Assembly: GCA_021904315.1 (NCBI GenBank)
Contig: CM038912.1
Span: 15,153,061-15,217,060, forward strand
DNA: 64,000 bases
DNA from: Sphagnum magellanicum
Lineage: Eukaryota; Streptophyta; Sphagnopsida; Sphagnales; Sphagnaceae
Reading direction: 5' to 3'
Notes under the pieces: model-generated
Database searches by the model: none
What the model was told of the DNA's origin: nothing
What the model saw: the letters and a program-made list of their open reading frames with translations, nothing else
Part shown: positions 46,701 through 60,500 of the stretch, piece after piece
Layout: each line of letters starts with the position of its first letter
Position numbering within the stretch: position 1 is the first letter of the stretch
Made by a program: the position numbers and the translations under genes

Positions 46701-49700
46701 TGGTCTTTCCCTGACACATTAGGTTCCATCTATCACAATGCTCTTGCCTGATTGAGGAGTTGCTTTCTATTTCATTGGTGATTGCAGCAAATGAAGAAAA
46801 GAGGAATGGACAACAAACTCCAACTCTTACAGGATGTGACAGGATCATTTAGGCCAGGTGTCCTCACAGCTCTCATTGGTGTAAGTGGAGCTGGAAAAAC
46901 AACCCTGATGGATGTGTTAGCAGGCCGAAAAACCGGGGGCTATGTTGAGGGTGACATCCGCATTTCAGGTTTTCCCAAGAGGCAGGCAACTTTTACTCGT
47001 ATTGCGGGTTATTGTGAACAGAATGATATTCACTCCCCACAGGTCACAGTGTTTGAGTCACTTGTTTATTCAGCCACACTACGCCTTCCACAGGAAATCA
47101 AAATGGACAGTAAGATGGTAAGTTTCTCTCCTTTGTAGGAAGACATTGAGAATTTCATGGCATTCTGACAGGCATGGAGTAATGCAAGAGAAAGGCAGAA
47201 ACTTTCTTGTTTCTCAACAAAGGGCTTGCTCCTGATGGTTACACAGAGCTAACAAAACATGGGAAATGTGCACCAATAGTAGGAGTGCTCACCTTCCATC
47301 TCATTTTAACACTGCCATAGTTTTGCAGAGATTTGTTGAGGAGGTGATGGAGTTGGTAGAGCTAAAAGCTATTCGTGACAGTTTGGTTGGACTGCCAGGG
47401 CTCACCGGGCTTTCCACTGAACAGCGTAAGCGCCTCACTATTGCTGTTGAGCTTGTGGCAAATCCATCTGTAATATTTATGGATGAGCCAACTAGTGGAC
47501 TCGATGCACGGGCAGCTGCCATTGTCATGCGGACTGTTCGCAACACAGTTGACACAGGCCGCACAGTTGTGTGCACCATTCACCAACCTAGCACTGAAAT
47601 TTTTGAAGCTTTTGATGAGGTTTGTTGCCCATCTTCTCTCTTTTAGAGACATTCCAGAGAGTTGCCTTTTTTTTTTTTTTTCAATGCCCCATTGTCTAAA
47701 ATTTTGGAATTCAAGTGGACAGCTAGATTGGTCTTCTCTGAATTAAACATTTGCACTCTGAGTCTTTCTCCTGTTATGCTTCTATAAATGTTTCATTACA
47801 CAATCTCTTTGTTATTTCAAGGGACATATTGGCTGCATTCTAATACACATTCCAAAACTTGCATTGTAACTTGTCAAAGTTTAGACAATTCAGATGGCTG
47901 TTGTTTGTTCTTTCAGTTAAATTCTGGGAAAAGTTTGACTGGCCCTCAGCTGTTTTGTGCTCTTAAGCTCTAAGGTGTTTCTTCATTTTCCAGATGTTGT
48001 TGATGAAACTTGGAGGCCAGGTCATATATATGGGACCACTGGGCTATGAATCCTGCGAGCTCATTGAATATTTTGAGGTGTGTTGAAGAACAAGATGCCT
48101 TGGTTGAAGTGACCTCAAGAAAAGAAACTTGTGTACTCGTTTGCTAATGCTTATAAATTGCATAAAGAACCTGCCAGTCAATCAGAAAAGAGGAGCTATC
48201 AGTAACAATGGACATTTGGACCAAACAATAGTATCCTGCAGAATGTTGTTTCCTTAAGACTTTTGTGTGCAGGCCATTCCAGGTGTACCAAGGATAATGG
48301 AAGGGTACAACCCAGCAACATGGATTCTGGAGATTAGCTCTGCAGCCATGGAGACTCAGCTTGGTGTTGACTTTGGAGAACTCTACCGAAACTCGAGTCT
48401 CCACGAGTGAGTCATCTATTCTCTCCTGAAAAACAATATATGCACATCCATGCTTATGGATCACACAAAATATGGATATCTGCTTTACACTTAACCAATT
48501 TCCCTTTGTCTGTTGCAAGTTTTTTGGTTGAAAAGCTTATGGAAATCTTCTGAATCGGTCTTGTGTGGATGAGAAAATAAAATATGTGTGCTGACTTGAA
48601 CAGGCAAAACATGACATTAGTGAAGGAGCTGAGCAATCCTGTATCAGGCAGCCAGGACTTATATTTTCCATCCCATTATTCACAGTCCATATTAGGACAA
48701 CTAGGGGCATGTCTTTGGAAACAACAGCTGACATATTGGCGCAGTCCAACTTACAATCTAGTGCGGTTTTCCTTCTCGGCCATCACAGCTATACTCTTTG
48801 GGACTATCTTCTGGGATACTGGTCGACAACAGTAAGATACCTTTACTAACAGTTGAAATTGCACATGAAGTGTCTGTTGTTACTTTGCAGAATTCTATAT
48901 ACCATGCAATACATCATGCATGACTTCACCATGTGCAGTGTAAGAAATTTCATGGGTACATTATCTGTGAATTATACTCATTGGAAAGGTAGCAAAGGAG
49001 ATTGTCAACTGGAAATGAGTTTTGATGTTACATGTGAGAGGAAGTGGAGAGAGAGGCCTTCCTCAATTTCTTATTTTGGCTCTGGGTTATTGTGTGGATT
49101 ACAGTGATACAACACAGAACTTGTTTACTGTCATGGGTGCTTCATATGCAGCAGCAATTTTTCTTGGAATAAATAATGCTGGAACTGTCCAACCTGTCAT
49201 CGCTATTGAGCGTACTGTGTTTTACAGAGAGCGAGGGGCAGGAATGTATTCTGCCATTCCATATGCCTTGGCACAGGCAAGCTTTATGACCACCATCCAC
49301 CAATGACTTATTCAGATGTTTAGTGTGAGTAACCAAGTGTACTGCATCATGGTGGAAGCTGTAATAATAATGAATGTGTCTGTGTGGTGTGCAGGTCCTA
49401 ATAGAGCTGCCTTATGTTATTTTCCAGACAGTCATCTACTCATCCATCACTTATGCCATGGTGAATTTTGAATGGACTGCAGTAAAATTTTGTTGGTACA
49501 TGTACTTTATGTTCATCACTTTTATCACCTTCACATACTATGGCATGATGTGGGTATCCCTTAGCCCAAACAGTGAGATTGCATCAGTCATTGCAGGATT
49601 CTTCTACTCATTCTTCAACGTGTTTTCTGGTTTCTTCATTCCTAGACCGGTATGGAATCTGCCCTCTTCCATTTACAGCATAATAAACAGAAACAAACAT

Positions 49701-50370
49701 TAGTTTTCAGGTCAAAACATAAGAATACCAGTGCTTCTTGTTCCTCTCTTCCATTGTGGAGAAAAGAAAAGAATCATTTGTCACAAGTATCTTGATACCA
49801 GCCAAAGTTCCATAGTTTTCTTTTTCCAAAACTTTTGGTCTCTATCATGTTCATTTTGAAATCAATTGCTATCCTGTTCAAAAGATATGTTTTCTTCTCT
49901 TATTTTGGTGAATGGGGTTCAACAGGGTCATGCCAAATGCTGATCTGGTAAAAGAAAGGAAAACCAAAAACAGGGGAAAACACCCTGCAACTAGATGTAT
50001 CAAGAACTTCCTATCTATCAACAACTGGACTCTCTGATCTGATCTAAGATGTTGGTTGTCTACTGACTATTCCTTGCATGTCATGCTTGTGCAGCAACTA
50101 CCAGGATGGTGGGTATGGTACTCTTACATTTGTCCATTGGCTTGGGTTATGAATGGTCTTGTAACCTCTCAGTTTGGGGACATATCCACACCTATAGATC
50201 AGCCAGAATATGAGGGTCACCCTCAATCAGTGCAAGAATGGTTAGCAAGCTACTTTGACTTCCATTATGAGAAGCTTCCCTTGGTTGCCTCTGTGGCTCT
50301 GGCTCTAGCTCTCCTCTTTGCTGTTATCTATATCATGGCCATCAAGTTCCTAAACTTCCAACACAGATAG
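40796..50370 (+). CDS. PDR-type ABCG transporter, full size, 23 exons
   Basis: Exons: 40796-41187, 41676-41796, 41963-42051, 42151-42235, 42413-42572, 43037-43113, 43238-43291, 43427-43517, 43706-44007, 44355-44636, 44847-45163, 45316-45580, 45852-46008, 46128-46241, 46409-46614, 46788-47117, 47329-47619, 47994-48077, 48273-48406, 48604-48831, 49105-49276, 49395-49649, 50095-50370. They total 4482 bases in continuous phase, 1493 residues, against about 1430-1470 usual for plant PDRs. The order is the reverse, (NBD-TMD)x2, type. NBD1: Walker A GPPGSGKT (about 207), signature ISGGQKKR (about 346), Walker [15 protein letters not shown]2: Walker A GVSGAGKT (about 935), [10 protein letters not shown] (about 1042), Walker [13 protein letters not shown]. 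Membrane parts include [14 protein letters not shown] and [13 protein letters not shown]. The family exports hormones, terpenoids and other lipophilic compounds across the plasma membrane; the substrate cannot be read here. The intron after 49276 has a GC donor. It looks functional. Confidence 0.95.
49277..49394 (+). other. Non-canonical GC-AG intron of the ABC transporter
   Basis: The donor reads GCACAG|GCAAGC and the acceptor TGTGCAG|GTCC. Phase and family alignment (ALAQ then VLIELPY) fit only this junction; no GT donor nearby preserves the frame. Confidence 0.8.
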
Positions 50371-50393
50371 AAATTATATGGATCTCTTAGCAT

Positions 50394-50399
50394 AATAAA
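50394..50399 (+). terminator. Candidate poly(A) signal of the ABC transporter
   Basis: AATAAA lies 24 bases after the stop codon. Plant poly(A) signals are loose, so this is suggestive only. Confidence 0.4.
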
Positions 50400-51599
50400 G
50401 GAGAAACAGACAGAAGAAAGCAGGCAACCAATCTATGGTATTGGTAGGATAGTGGAAAGCAACCCAGTCTAAACTTCTCTTCTAGATTAGTTGCCAATCA
50501 GCTTATAGACTATTACTATATAGTACATATCAACTGACATGTGACTTGTGAGGCTTCAGAGGGTAAATAGTCATGATTACAGTTCTGAAGTCTCCAGAGT
50601 CATCAGCAGCAGTAGAGCAAGGGACTCCCACTTGCATCAAAGAGCTTCTGGACACCATATTGTCACCATGATTGCTTCCAACAAACTGCCCACTAACATA
50701 CTTTCCTTGAGTCAGGGCACCCACTTTGTCACACAGGCAAAGGCCAAGGGATCAATGAGGAGCCAGCTGCTCACGTGGAAGTGCGTGTTCTCACAGATGC
50801 TGGATCCCACATTGGTCTGATGCTGCTAGGTTGTTCTTGGCTGTTCAGTTCTGCAAAGACCAATTGTATATGGTGGCATTATAATTAACTGAACTCTGTA
50901 TTTACTGAGAACCGTAGATTTGACAAGTCTACAGCTTGATATAGCAGGTCAATCCCATACCCTTCACACAAGGAAAGCAGCAGACTTCTGAACATTAGCA
51001 GGCAAAGAGGTACTGTGTCTTTCCACAGGTACAAAAAGGAAGTGCCATACTTACATGAATTCTCTATTTCAAACCCCAAACCACATTCACCTCTTTGCAC
51101 ACACTTCTAACACCCATGATAGTGACAGTGGACTGTGATCAGAAAACATGGCAAGCTCCATGTGAAAGCATATATTTGCAAAACAGTGTTGAATGCAAGC
51201 AAGCAATCATCATCCTAAACTGAAACTTCTATTCAGAACTTTGAACATGCAACAAAACAGGGCAGCAAACTAAAACAATGCAGAATGTGGGATGTCAAAG
51301 AGTGGCACTGACACAGCCTCAGTTCACAGTGTATTAAAAGCCAAATTGTTTGGTATAATGAACTGTTGAAATTTTCATGTCAATTAGCTTCCCACCTCCT
51401 GCAACAGCAGCAGCAGACTGGAAAAGGAATAATACTGTTGTGCTGGATGTTTAAATGCATGACCAGCATATTGTATGTCCTTATGATGAACTGAACTGAG
51501 GATGCAAAAAGGACAGACCTCAACTGCTTCCCCTCTGTGACCCAGACCAGACAAAGGGGCAATGAGAAATTAGATGTAACTGGCCTTAATTTTGTTGCC
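50400..51599. other. Intergenic region after the ABC transporter
   Basis: It holds the transporter 3' UTR and about 1 kb without a recognisable gene. Short ORFs on both strands lack similarity to anything I know. Confidence 0.5.
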
Positions 51600-53530
51600 T
51601 ATCAGCCACCCATGTTTTCTAAACCAGAGCTCCAGCCTAAATTTGAAATGTTGCTTGGTACTGACATGGCTGCAGGAGTCAGCAACCAGAGAGTGAGGAA
51701 GGTGATTGCTGCTACGGCAATTGCCGGTTCAAATGCTGCACTGGACTTTGCTGCAGCTGTCACTGTGTCAAGGGAGGTAATGCTGCAGCTGTTGCTGATA
51801 TTGCAGCACATGTGGTGAATGTGGCAGCAAGGGCTGCAACTGTGAGTGTGAGAGTTGCTGTTGCTGGAACATTTGCATCTGTTGCTGCTGCTGTTGTTGA
51901 CATATTTGAATTTAGTACTGTTGGGAGTTTTGTTGCTTGTGCACCTGTTAGGGCTGTGGGTACTGCTGCTGTAATGGTGGTGCATATTGCCAAGGAATTG
52001 CGGCTGCTGCACCGGCAGGAGAGAGCAGAAGAGAGCTTTGGGCCACCAGTTGTTGAGGCAGTTATGCTGATTTCCCGGACTAGGACTGGCACCCAGAATG
52101 ACATGCTGGGAAAGTGAGGGTGAGGAGTTCCTTCTGCCTTAAGCAGAACCCCCTGATTTTGTGTGGTTGGAAAGGAGGGAGAACTCTCTTCGTAGATAAG
52201 GCCTGTTTTGCTCCCACTGATGTTGATGATTTTGACTCATCTGGAAAAGGAGAAAGTGGTATGGGAGTTGAAGACACAGGAGTCCCTGAAACTGCAGACA
52301 ACATCCAAGATGCCTGTGTGGCATCACATGTGGGAAGCATGACTGTTGCAGCTGAGACTGGGGGTTTTGCACCCTTGCCATGGCAGCAGCAAGCACTGCT
52401 TTTGGATCTGTTCCTGGAGCAGTTGCTACTGAACCCATTGAGGTCCTCTGCAAAAGCTTAAGTTGTGGATGCTGTGCAATTGAAGTCTGCCTTGCTACAT
52501 GGCTGGCACGTGCAGGTGTTTGCCCTGGAATTCATAACCCAGGTCCAGATACCTTGTCTGCCAAAGAGGCAGATGCTAGAGAAACCCGATTGATGCAGGA
52601 AATATATTTGACTGATTGGAGGCAGATGAGCTTGCATTATTTGGACCTGTTGTTCCTTTCATGCAGGCAATTGATTGCTAAGGGCCTGGCAAGGCTGTGC
52701 AACAGGTGGTGCCACACCACCTCAAGCAATGTGTCCAGAAGGATGGGAGGAAAATATTGCACTTGTAGAATCAGTTAGATTAGTGCAACATTTCCAGCAA
52801 TACCCCCTTCTTGGTGAGTTGTCCAACTGAACTTGAGATGTTGAAGAGGAAAAAGCAATTGGTCATTTTGAACTTGTCATCCTGTCCTCTCCAGGATCTC
52901 AATCCCAACTGCCACCAGTGATACTAGGATAGTTGCTGGCATCAGCGACCATGCATCCTTCATCAACACCCAGCAACCCTCTTTGCATCTGTACAGATCT
53001 ATGCTACTGTTGATGTTGCTGTTGTTGCTGTTGCCAGTGTTGCTGCTGGAATTGGAGTTGGTGCATGCATTGATGCTGCTGCTGTTGATGGTGAATAAGT
53101 GATGAGTCAGGAAGACTGGCACCTGAGTGATAAGGAGATGGGAGTGCAACATCCACCATGCTCTGTAGGCATAGCATGACCCTGGGGTGCCATTACAGCA
53201 GCCATTGGTAAACGCCCCAATGGTCCAGGACCAACAGGACCTCTGTTCATTGCAGCAGCCATTGTCATTGCTGATAATGCCTGAGTAGACTGAGGACCAA
53301 TTCCTTTCAAATTGACTTGCAACTATACTTGCTGCTGTGCTGCTGCAATTGAGAGGGCAGAGAAGACCTGAGAAGCCTGAAGCTCTTGTTGCTGTAGCTT
53401 AGATTGCTTCCCTGAAGAAATCTTGTTGTGTAGCAGAGCCTGCACTTAGGCTGGGGGTACACTCAAATCTGCAACACAAGTATTGGGAGATCCCTCCCTG
53501 TATGGAGGTCTGTGTAAGATGGGGAACCCT
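51600..53530 (-). pseudogene. Decayed glutamine-rich regulatory-protein gene
   Basis: Minus-strand reading gives protein-like pieces in switching frames: KQSKLQQQELQASQVFSALS (about 53370-53430), MAAAMNRGPVGPGPLGRLPM (about 53200-53260), LPSPYHSGASLPDSSLIHH (about 53090-53150), GTDPKAVLAAAMARVQ (about 52390), SGTPVSSTPIPLSPFP (about 52250), and a poly-Gln part with QQQQQQQMQMFQQQQLSHSQ (about 51850-51900). At least five stops (TAA/TAG) stand where a Gln codon would fit, each one C-to-T step away. Such Pro/Gln-rich architecture is typical of plant transcriptional coactivators (SPT20/PHL or Mediator-like); I cannot name this one. It could alternatively contain introns that I failed to place, but the scattered stops argue for decay. 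Confidence 0.5.
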
Positions 53531-54523
53531 GTAAATCTACCTCAATTTACAAATCCTGAACTTTGAACCCAGACTAGCTAGATAACTGTCACAGCATTGA
53601 TGTTGGACACAATGAATTGAGTCCATGACTAACACTGTAAATAAAACAGAAAATAACACAAGTATGAGCACTTTGCCACCTCAATGCACATGTGAAATAC
53701 CAGGAATTAGGTCATATTTGACAGTCTCCAAGACTTTGTTCCAGTTCCCAATTCAATTACATGGACTCTCATTCTTCTGTGTTGAACTAGTATTGTATGA
53801 TAATTGCAAATACCAATGAAGTGTAACTTGTACTAGAGTACCTATGACACAGACCCTAAACCCTGATCCCTCCAACCTAGTCCCTCAGGCCATACTTGAA
53901 GGCCTAGCAAAATGAAAAGCAGGATTCAACATGAGATGTATCAAGTTCAACATATGTACAAGGCATCTCCATGAACTTGCGTAGTTCTTGCTGCTCCCAA
54001 CAAATTCCCATCTTTCCACACCCAGAAGTCTTTGCTACTACAAGCTATTTTTGATCGTGGTAGGTCAAAGACATCCTTTTCGTCCAGGAGGAAGACGTCC
54101 ACTCTCTACACTCCACAAGCTATCAACTGTTAACATGGTTCAGACCAGTTCAGACCTGTCAAGAGGGGTGAAACTACTACTCAACTATATCTACCAGTGT
54201 TGTAGATGCTTTGTGAGGTCTGATGAATGAATAAAGCTAATTGGTATGTATCATCCAAATCACCTCTGGATATTAAGGGACTACACTTTGGAAGCAACAT
54301 AACTAAGGGAGGTTAAAGGCTCCATTATATCGGTTGTTAAATTTCTTTCCACAATACCTTCATAGCACTGGTTGGTATAGATTTATGCAGCTTTTCAGGA
54401 ACACTGCACCAGCCATTACATCTGCTATTGGCCAACTGTAAAGAAAGAAAGACACAAGCTTTTGAAACATGTGAGCTTAGAAATCCTAATCTGAACCTTT
54501 TTTTGGCTGGAATGTTCAAAAAG
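53531..54523. other. Intergenic region downstream of the E3 ligase gene
   Basis: Should contain the 3' UTR of the minus-strand E3 ligase gene. No other gene is recognised. Confidence 0.5.
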
Positions 54524-57500
54524 TCAAAGAAGATTGTTAACAGTAGCAGTAACTGAGTTGGTCTGCTGCAGGTCCTGCAAAACCATGAATACAACCAGTA
54601 TGCAGCACGTTATAATTAGACCACAAAAGCCCTTAAACCCAACTTTTTGCCCTAGGTATGCAAGGCAGCATTGAACCCAAGAAAAAAAATTTAAACAGCA
54701 ATCCCTAACAAAATTCAACAGCAACACTTTTACTCTATATAGTATATAACTTCACCCTAGATCCCTGAATCATACATCCAAAAAAAACTATAATTGTACA
54801 ATTCCTAGCAGGGGATTAAACATCCAAGTTGAAATGCTGCTTAAGAGATAGACTACAGAAGTAGAAATGAAAGAAACCTGTGTGATGAGTTCAACAGGAA
54901 CATGTGGCAGGACTTCCCGGACCATGCTAACCATTGTACTCATTGGCACATCTATTTGGGTATTCCCAACACCAGTTCCCATACTGGTGTCACTGTGCCA
55001 CATCTGTGGAGCAGTCGCAAAAGCTCTGCTTCGCCTGCTGCCAGTCCGAGTGCTAGTTTCACCTCCAAAATGCCAATGCCATCCAAGGCATGCATTGCCA
55101 TCAGTGGGGCTGTGAGCTCGACCATCACCTGAGAGCTGCCTCATCATGAGGTGCAAGCGTTCTAAGCTACCTGGTGTGGTCCCCATCAGTACTTGATCGG
55201 CTGCAGTATCACTTCTCTCCCCTCCAGGTCCCCTGTTCGCACAAATTGTTTTGTGCAGACCACAGTTGATAACCTCTCACTGCCCAAATGCTAAACTTTT
55301 ACAGGGCTACCAATCATTTTAGTAGCCTCTAATATATTTTGTTTTGAAGGGTGAATGGACCTTTCTTAGTAACTTACTACAGTTCCACACTAGTCAAACC
55401 AGATTTGCTCTTTCTGCTGCTGCAGAAATTGAGGTGCAAAGGTTAAACTGAGATTAGGGAGAGGACTCTCCTTAGATGTTTTAACAGAAACTATTTTTTC
55501 AACCTTCATTTTCATGAATATTTCTTCCACACTCTGCAACAAATGAACTGATAACAGGAGAAGACTCAAAAAGGTTTTAGCACATGACATACAGGATTAC
55601 ATACACTAGCCATGAAAACTCCTCATATATGAGTATGGGATCTTACGTCCAAGAGGTGGTCACAGGAGCATTATTCCAGTGGGGACTGGACAAAGGTTGC
55701 TCAGAAACTGCATGAGTTGGGGTCTGGAGTGAAGCATCAGTTAGAAGATGTTGGAGATCATGTGCCTGCAGATCAGGAACAGCAATGGGCGCATCCACTG
55801 AACGCTGCAAGTCACTTGGAGGTGCCATTCTTGTGCTACCCATGAAAAGGGGCCTGCGGCAAGTTGGACATGAATACGTATCTGCAAGTCCTTGATCCAG
55901 CCTGTGCCAATTCATTTCATCCCAATATTCACTGTCATAAGGTGCCCTTGTGGCTGAGCTGCCACCTCAATAACTATGGCAACTTAGAGCCATTCAGGAC
56001 ATGGATCTCACACCCATACATTTTCCAACTAGTTCAATCCTTATGAGTGCAAGTTCTTTTACAGATAATTTCATCTATTACTTCACAAACACAGCATTAA
56101 CCTAACAGCTTAAGAAAAAGCCATTCAAGACACACAAGTTGATTATCGTTTAATTCACAAATGAACCCTGGCCACATGTAATAGGAAAAATTATATCTTT
56201 CATAAGAATAGAGAAATCTCCATTCTCACGATGAAGAAGAAAACAGCAAGGTTAACACTTCTTCAGGAAGCCACAGAAAGAACCAGACAAGGGGAGATAC
56301 AAAACAAAACACGAAAAACACACAGCGGTATGAACGAAAGTGCCAGTCTCACACCTGTTCAGGGACCATCAACAGTAGCATGTATGATAGTGACTTAACT
56401 ATCACACCTTCCCCACTGACTTCATCAGCTCCCTACAGTGGGTAAAGGACAGTGCCAAGCACCAGCCTGCGAACTGAGTTTCTGCTGCAATTCCGGAAGC
56501 AACGGGAAGACTCAGCCATACTACTGGCTAGCAACAGACCCCACAACGAAGACCAGACAAAGAAACAAAGAAAGACAGAAAGGGAAAAGAACAGGGGAAG
56601 ACTAAGAACAAGAACAAGAACAAGAACAAGAACAAGTGGGCTTACAAGAAGCTCCCCACTTACCTGACCCGAAGCAAAATCATTCTGAAAATGCCAAAAG
56701 CCGAAATTCCAAACAGGAATTTTTCGTTAAGAACCAACCCTCTAGTTCTCTTTAGAAGAACTTTAAAAGGGTAGCCTTTTGCCTTCAGAAAGGTAATAAG
56801 ATTGACCATCTGGAAGACAAAAAACTTCTTACAACTACAAAGTCTCAAGAACCTGTAAAATTGACTATTGATAACCCCCAGCTTTGCAGTCATTGAGATA
56901 TTAGAATGAACATGCGGCATTCTAATCATATCAATACCTGCATACTCTGGTTGAGAGTGTTTGTCAAAAATGTCACAGGATAAACCTTGAGGACTTTGGC
57001 TCACAGTTAGATCCAAGAAATTACAAGAGAAGCCTTTAGATGTACAATAGGAAAAACTGGAAACCCATTTCTCATGACCAGCCCAACTCCTGAGACTGAT
57101 GTTACATACAAGAAGCATTAAAGACCATTAGACAAACCATTCAAAACATCTCCTGGACAGACAATGCTTTGATAATACATTATTATTGTAGTTGGGTTCA
57201 ATTTGAGTATTACACGCCAATACAACATATAACCCAACCAGATATAGAGGATGGCAGGTCAAACAATTGATTGTTATAAACACAAAACAGAGGGGAGGTG
57301 CTCATGTACACAACATCAAATTCCCTTTGTCTCCCTCACAAAACAATCAGCACACACCTTCAAGATTCACATATTGCTCCAATCTGGTCACCATTGGCTA
57401 TTAAACTTAGCAAGTACGATACTGAAAGTAGAAGACATAGTTTAACACACACCCGGACCACTCTTGTCCAGTGCATTATCTTTTATGTTCCTGTTTTTCT

Positions 57501-60500
57501 GCTTTCCTTTTTTGTTCTTTGTCCTTCTCTGTCATGGTCAAGCCCACTCCTGACAGGGAGACAAGCTCAGTGATTGCACCCGGTGAGGAGTCTCTCAATA
57601 TGTTGACTTTAGGTGGCATCTTATCTGTGTATGGATGTACATGCTATTCTCCCAACAGTTCAAAAGCAGGACATAAGTATTACCAAGATCGCAAGCATGA
57701 TAGATGGAAGAGATGAGCACATGGAAGCCGCTTAGCCCTCGCCATTGGCTCCTGTCAATAACAACCTCTTCCAATATCAAGCACATGTCATACAAACTTG
57801 TCATTAGAGTAGGGTGGAAAAACCCTTGCTAAACCATCTAAGGCACACCATTACTCAATTTGAATGCAACAACAGAATATGCATCAATCTTTCAACCACA
57901 GCATCTCCACATCCAAGGGAATTTAAGAAAATCGTGTTGGAGGACAAGGCATCTAGTCCAGTGACGATTTGAAGTGCTTCTTGAAAATCATGAGCATGAT
58001 CTTACATTGACATGGAAGAGTTCTAAGAAACAAGGACAGGGACAGACCTTGCAAATGGCACAATCATCTTCATACTCAAGAAGCTCAACTTGTGTCGCAT
58101 CAGGAAGTGCTCCTTGCAATGTGGTCATGGCAGTCCTCAGTCTCATGAAGCCTTTAATCCTTTTTGAAATTGCACTTAACAGAGCCTGCCAGCACCATAC
58201 TTTTGTCTTTGTGAGAAGTTTATATTCATGACAGGGAAGATTGAGTTCTCAAAGAGCCCAGCAGAAGAATCTCAGATTTTGAGACATCCAGAGAAACAGG
58301 AAATGCACACAATGTGTTCTGCATGCAAAAGTCGGATCATTATGGCCACTGAGCTCAGAGATAGATGCCAGAAGCTTCAAAAAGTATAGCAAAAAAGTCT
58401 TTCTAAGACAAAACACACACCCGCAGATTGAGAAAGAGAATGGCATCCACAACTTGGAATGCGACACCTCGAAGCCACCATATGTGGACACAATGGCCCA
58501 GGGCCAGCAATAAACTGACCAAGTCCATCACAAAACTGCAATTGCGAACTAAAGTACCACGCCATTCCCAGGCTGCACCTGCAGATGCCAGAAACAATGG
58601 AGTCATTTAGAGGACATCCTCTTGTGCCCAATGGACCCATATTCCATTCCACAGTTCTATCCCATAAATTATCTCTCTGCTAAACCTGACAGAAATGACA
58701 GCATCTGACATCAATCCATAGACACCACTTTAGGCACCTATAGCTGTGCTATCTCCTAGTCCTTGATTGTGGGGAAGGCCTTTGCCATTGAGACCATGTC
58801 TGAGGATCAAAGGGATACATGTCACACACACCTGCAGCAGACCGTTTGGATGGCTCCAAGCCTGATGTGTGAACAGAAAGGTCTAAGGTCTGACGCTGCC
58901 ATGTATCCATCAGCTGCATGCCATGCACTACCACAGCCTGCCAGACCACCCTTGTAACCTTTAGAGAACTGTGTGTTCCCTCTCATGAGTGTAAGATGTG
59001 CAACTACTAAGAGAAGTAGAATCCTGGCAGAATCAGTTGAACTATATGGCAAATCAATGCAAGAAAATCTGATCCAAATATTCACCTGCAGAGTGTCAAA
59101 TGCAATGCTGAGGGGCTCAAATAGAAGCAGCAAAAATGTGCTCATGCCTGTGTCCTTGAAAAGCACTATGAACAGCTGCATCCTGCAACAGAGAATATGC
59201 CATTCCCAATGACTGTCAAGCAGGCTCATGAGTAAAACTGTCATATAACGAGACTAGTCCAAAAAATTGCAGCAATTTCATGTGATATTACAGGAACCCT
59301 CAGGCAAGTAGCTCTAGAAGCATTGGTCAGTCCCCTAAACCCAAGGCATGAAAGCTACTAGCTTGGAACTGAGGGGAGCTTCACGTGGCCAAATGTAGGC
59401 CAGATGGCCATCCCTCCTGTCAGTACACATGGAAGATCCATTCCACATGGATCAGCTAATTAACCATAGGCAAATGAACCCCTTACTAGAGGGCAATTTG
59501 TCATCAAGAGATATGCATAAAACTGGGGACATTTGTTCACTTTTGAGAACAAAAAAAGCTGAGTGGGGAAAGAACAGGAGAGAAATGGGAGTTACAGAAC
59601 CAAGTCGAATAGAAGAACAAGCACAAGAACTGCAAAGACTCGAATGTGGGCAAGCATGGTAGCTGTAGGTGATGCATCCAAACGCACCAAACGATCCCTT
59701 GCCAGCCCCTGAAACATCTGTGATCCCAGTCCCTTTGTCTTAAAGACACACCCTGCAATATTTTCTCTGATTACCATGTGAAAAGCAAACACCAGAGCTT
59801 GCAGTTGAACAACAAGGATAGGAAAGTCACTCACCTTAATACAACCCAAAATAGCAAACCAAGCAAGCCAAACTGCAATCTGCATCAGCTCCGGCCGCAC
59901 GACCCACGTCAGAAATAGTCCCTGCCATCAACCCAACAACCAAATCCAGACAATGATAAATTCATCAGTTGCATAGCTGCACACCATTTTTGAATGCTAA
60001 ACAAAGAAAGATGATGAGACCATGGGTGGACACCAGAACAATCCTCAAAGAGAATCCTTGGCAGACACTGAGAATGGTGACAATGGATTCACTCAAAGTA
60101 TTAAATTGCCATTCTAAGATAACAGACAGCAGATGCTCGTTGCTGACCTTGAAAAGGACATAATTGATCAGACGCTCAACCACCTTCTGCGTCTCCATCA
60201 ATGACAGCTGTCCAAAGAAGATTCTCTGCATATTTCCATCCAAGATTAAACGGGTGACACCCGTACAATATTGACAAACTTGCACCCAAGTATATCCTGG
60301 TCGAATACCTCAAGCATTGACAAATAGAAATGAATTACCAAACAGAACCCTACACTTGATCCATTGCACCACATGACGAGTGATACAGGTGTCAGTCCTG
60401 GATAAAATGTACTACCCCTTGAGAAAGCAACATGCTCCATGGTATTAAAGGGCAGCAAAGGTTCCACATCCAAATTTCAGGAAATAAAGGAGACTATGTC

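Noticed and set aside
51812-52117. Plus-strand Ala/Val-rich ORF of about 100 codons
   Set aside because: It is the antisense shadow of CAG-rich sequence; the minus strand gives the Gln-rich protein-like reading.
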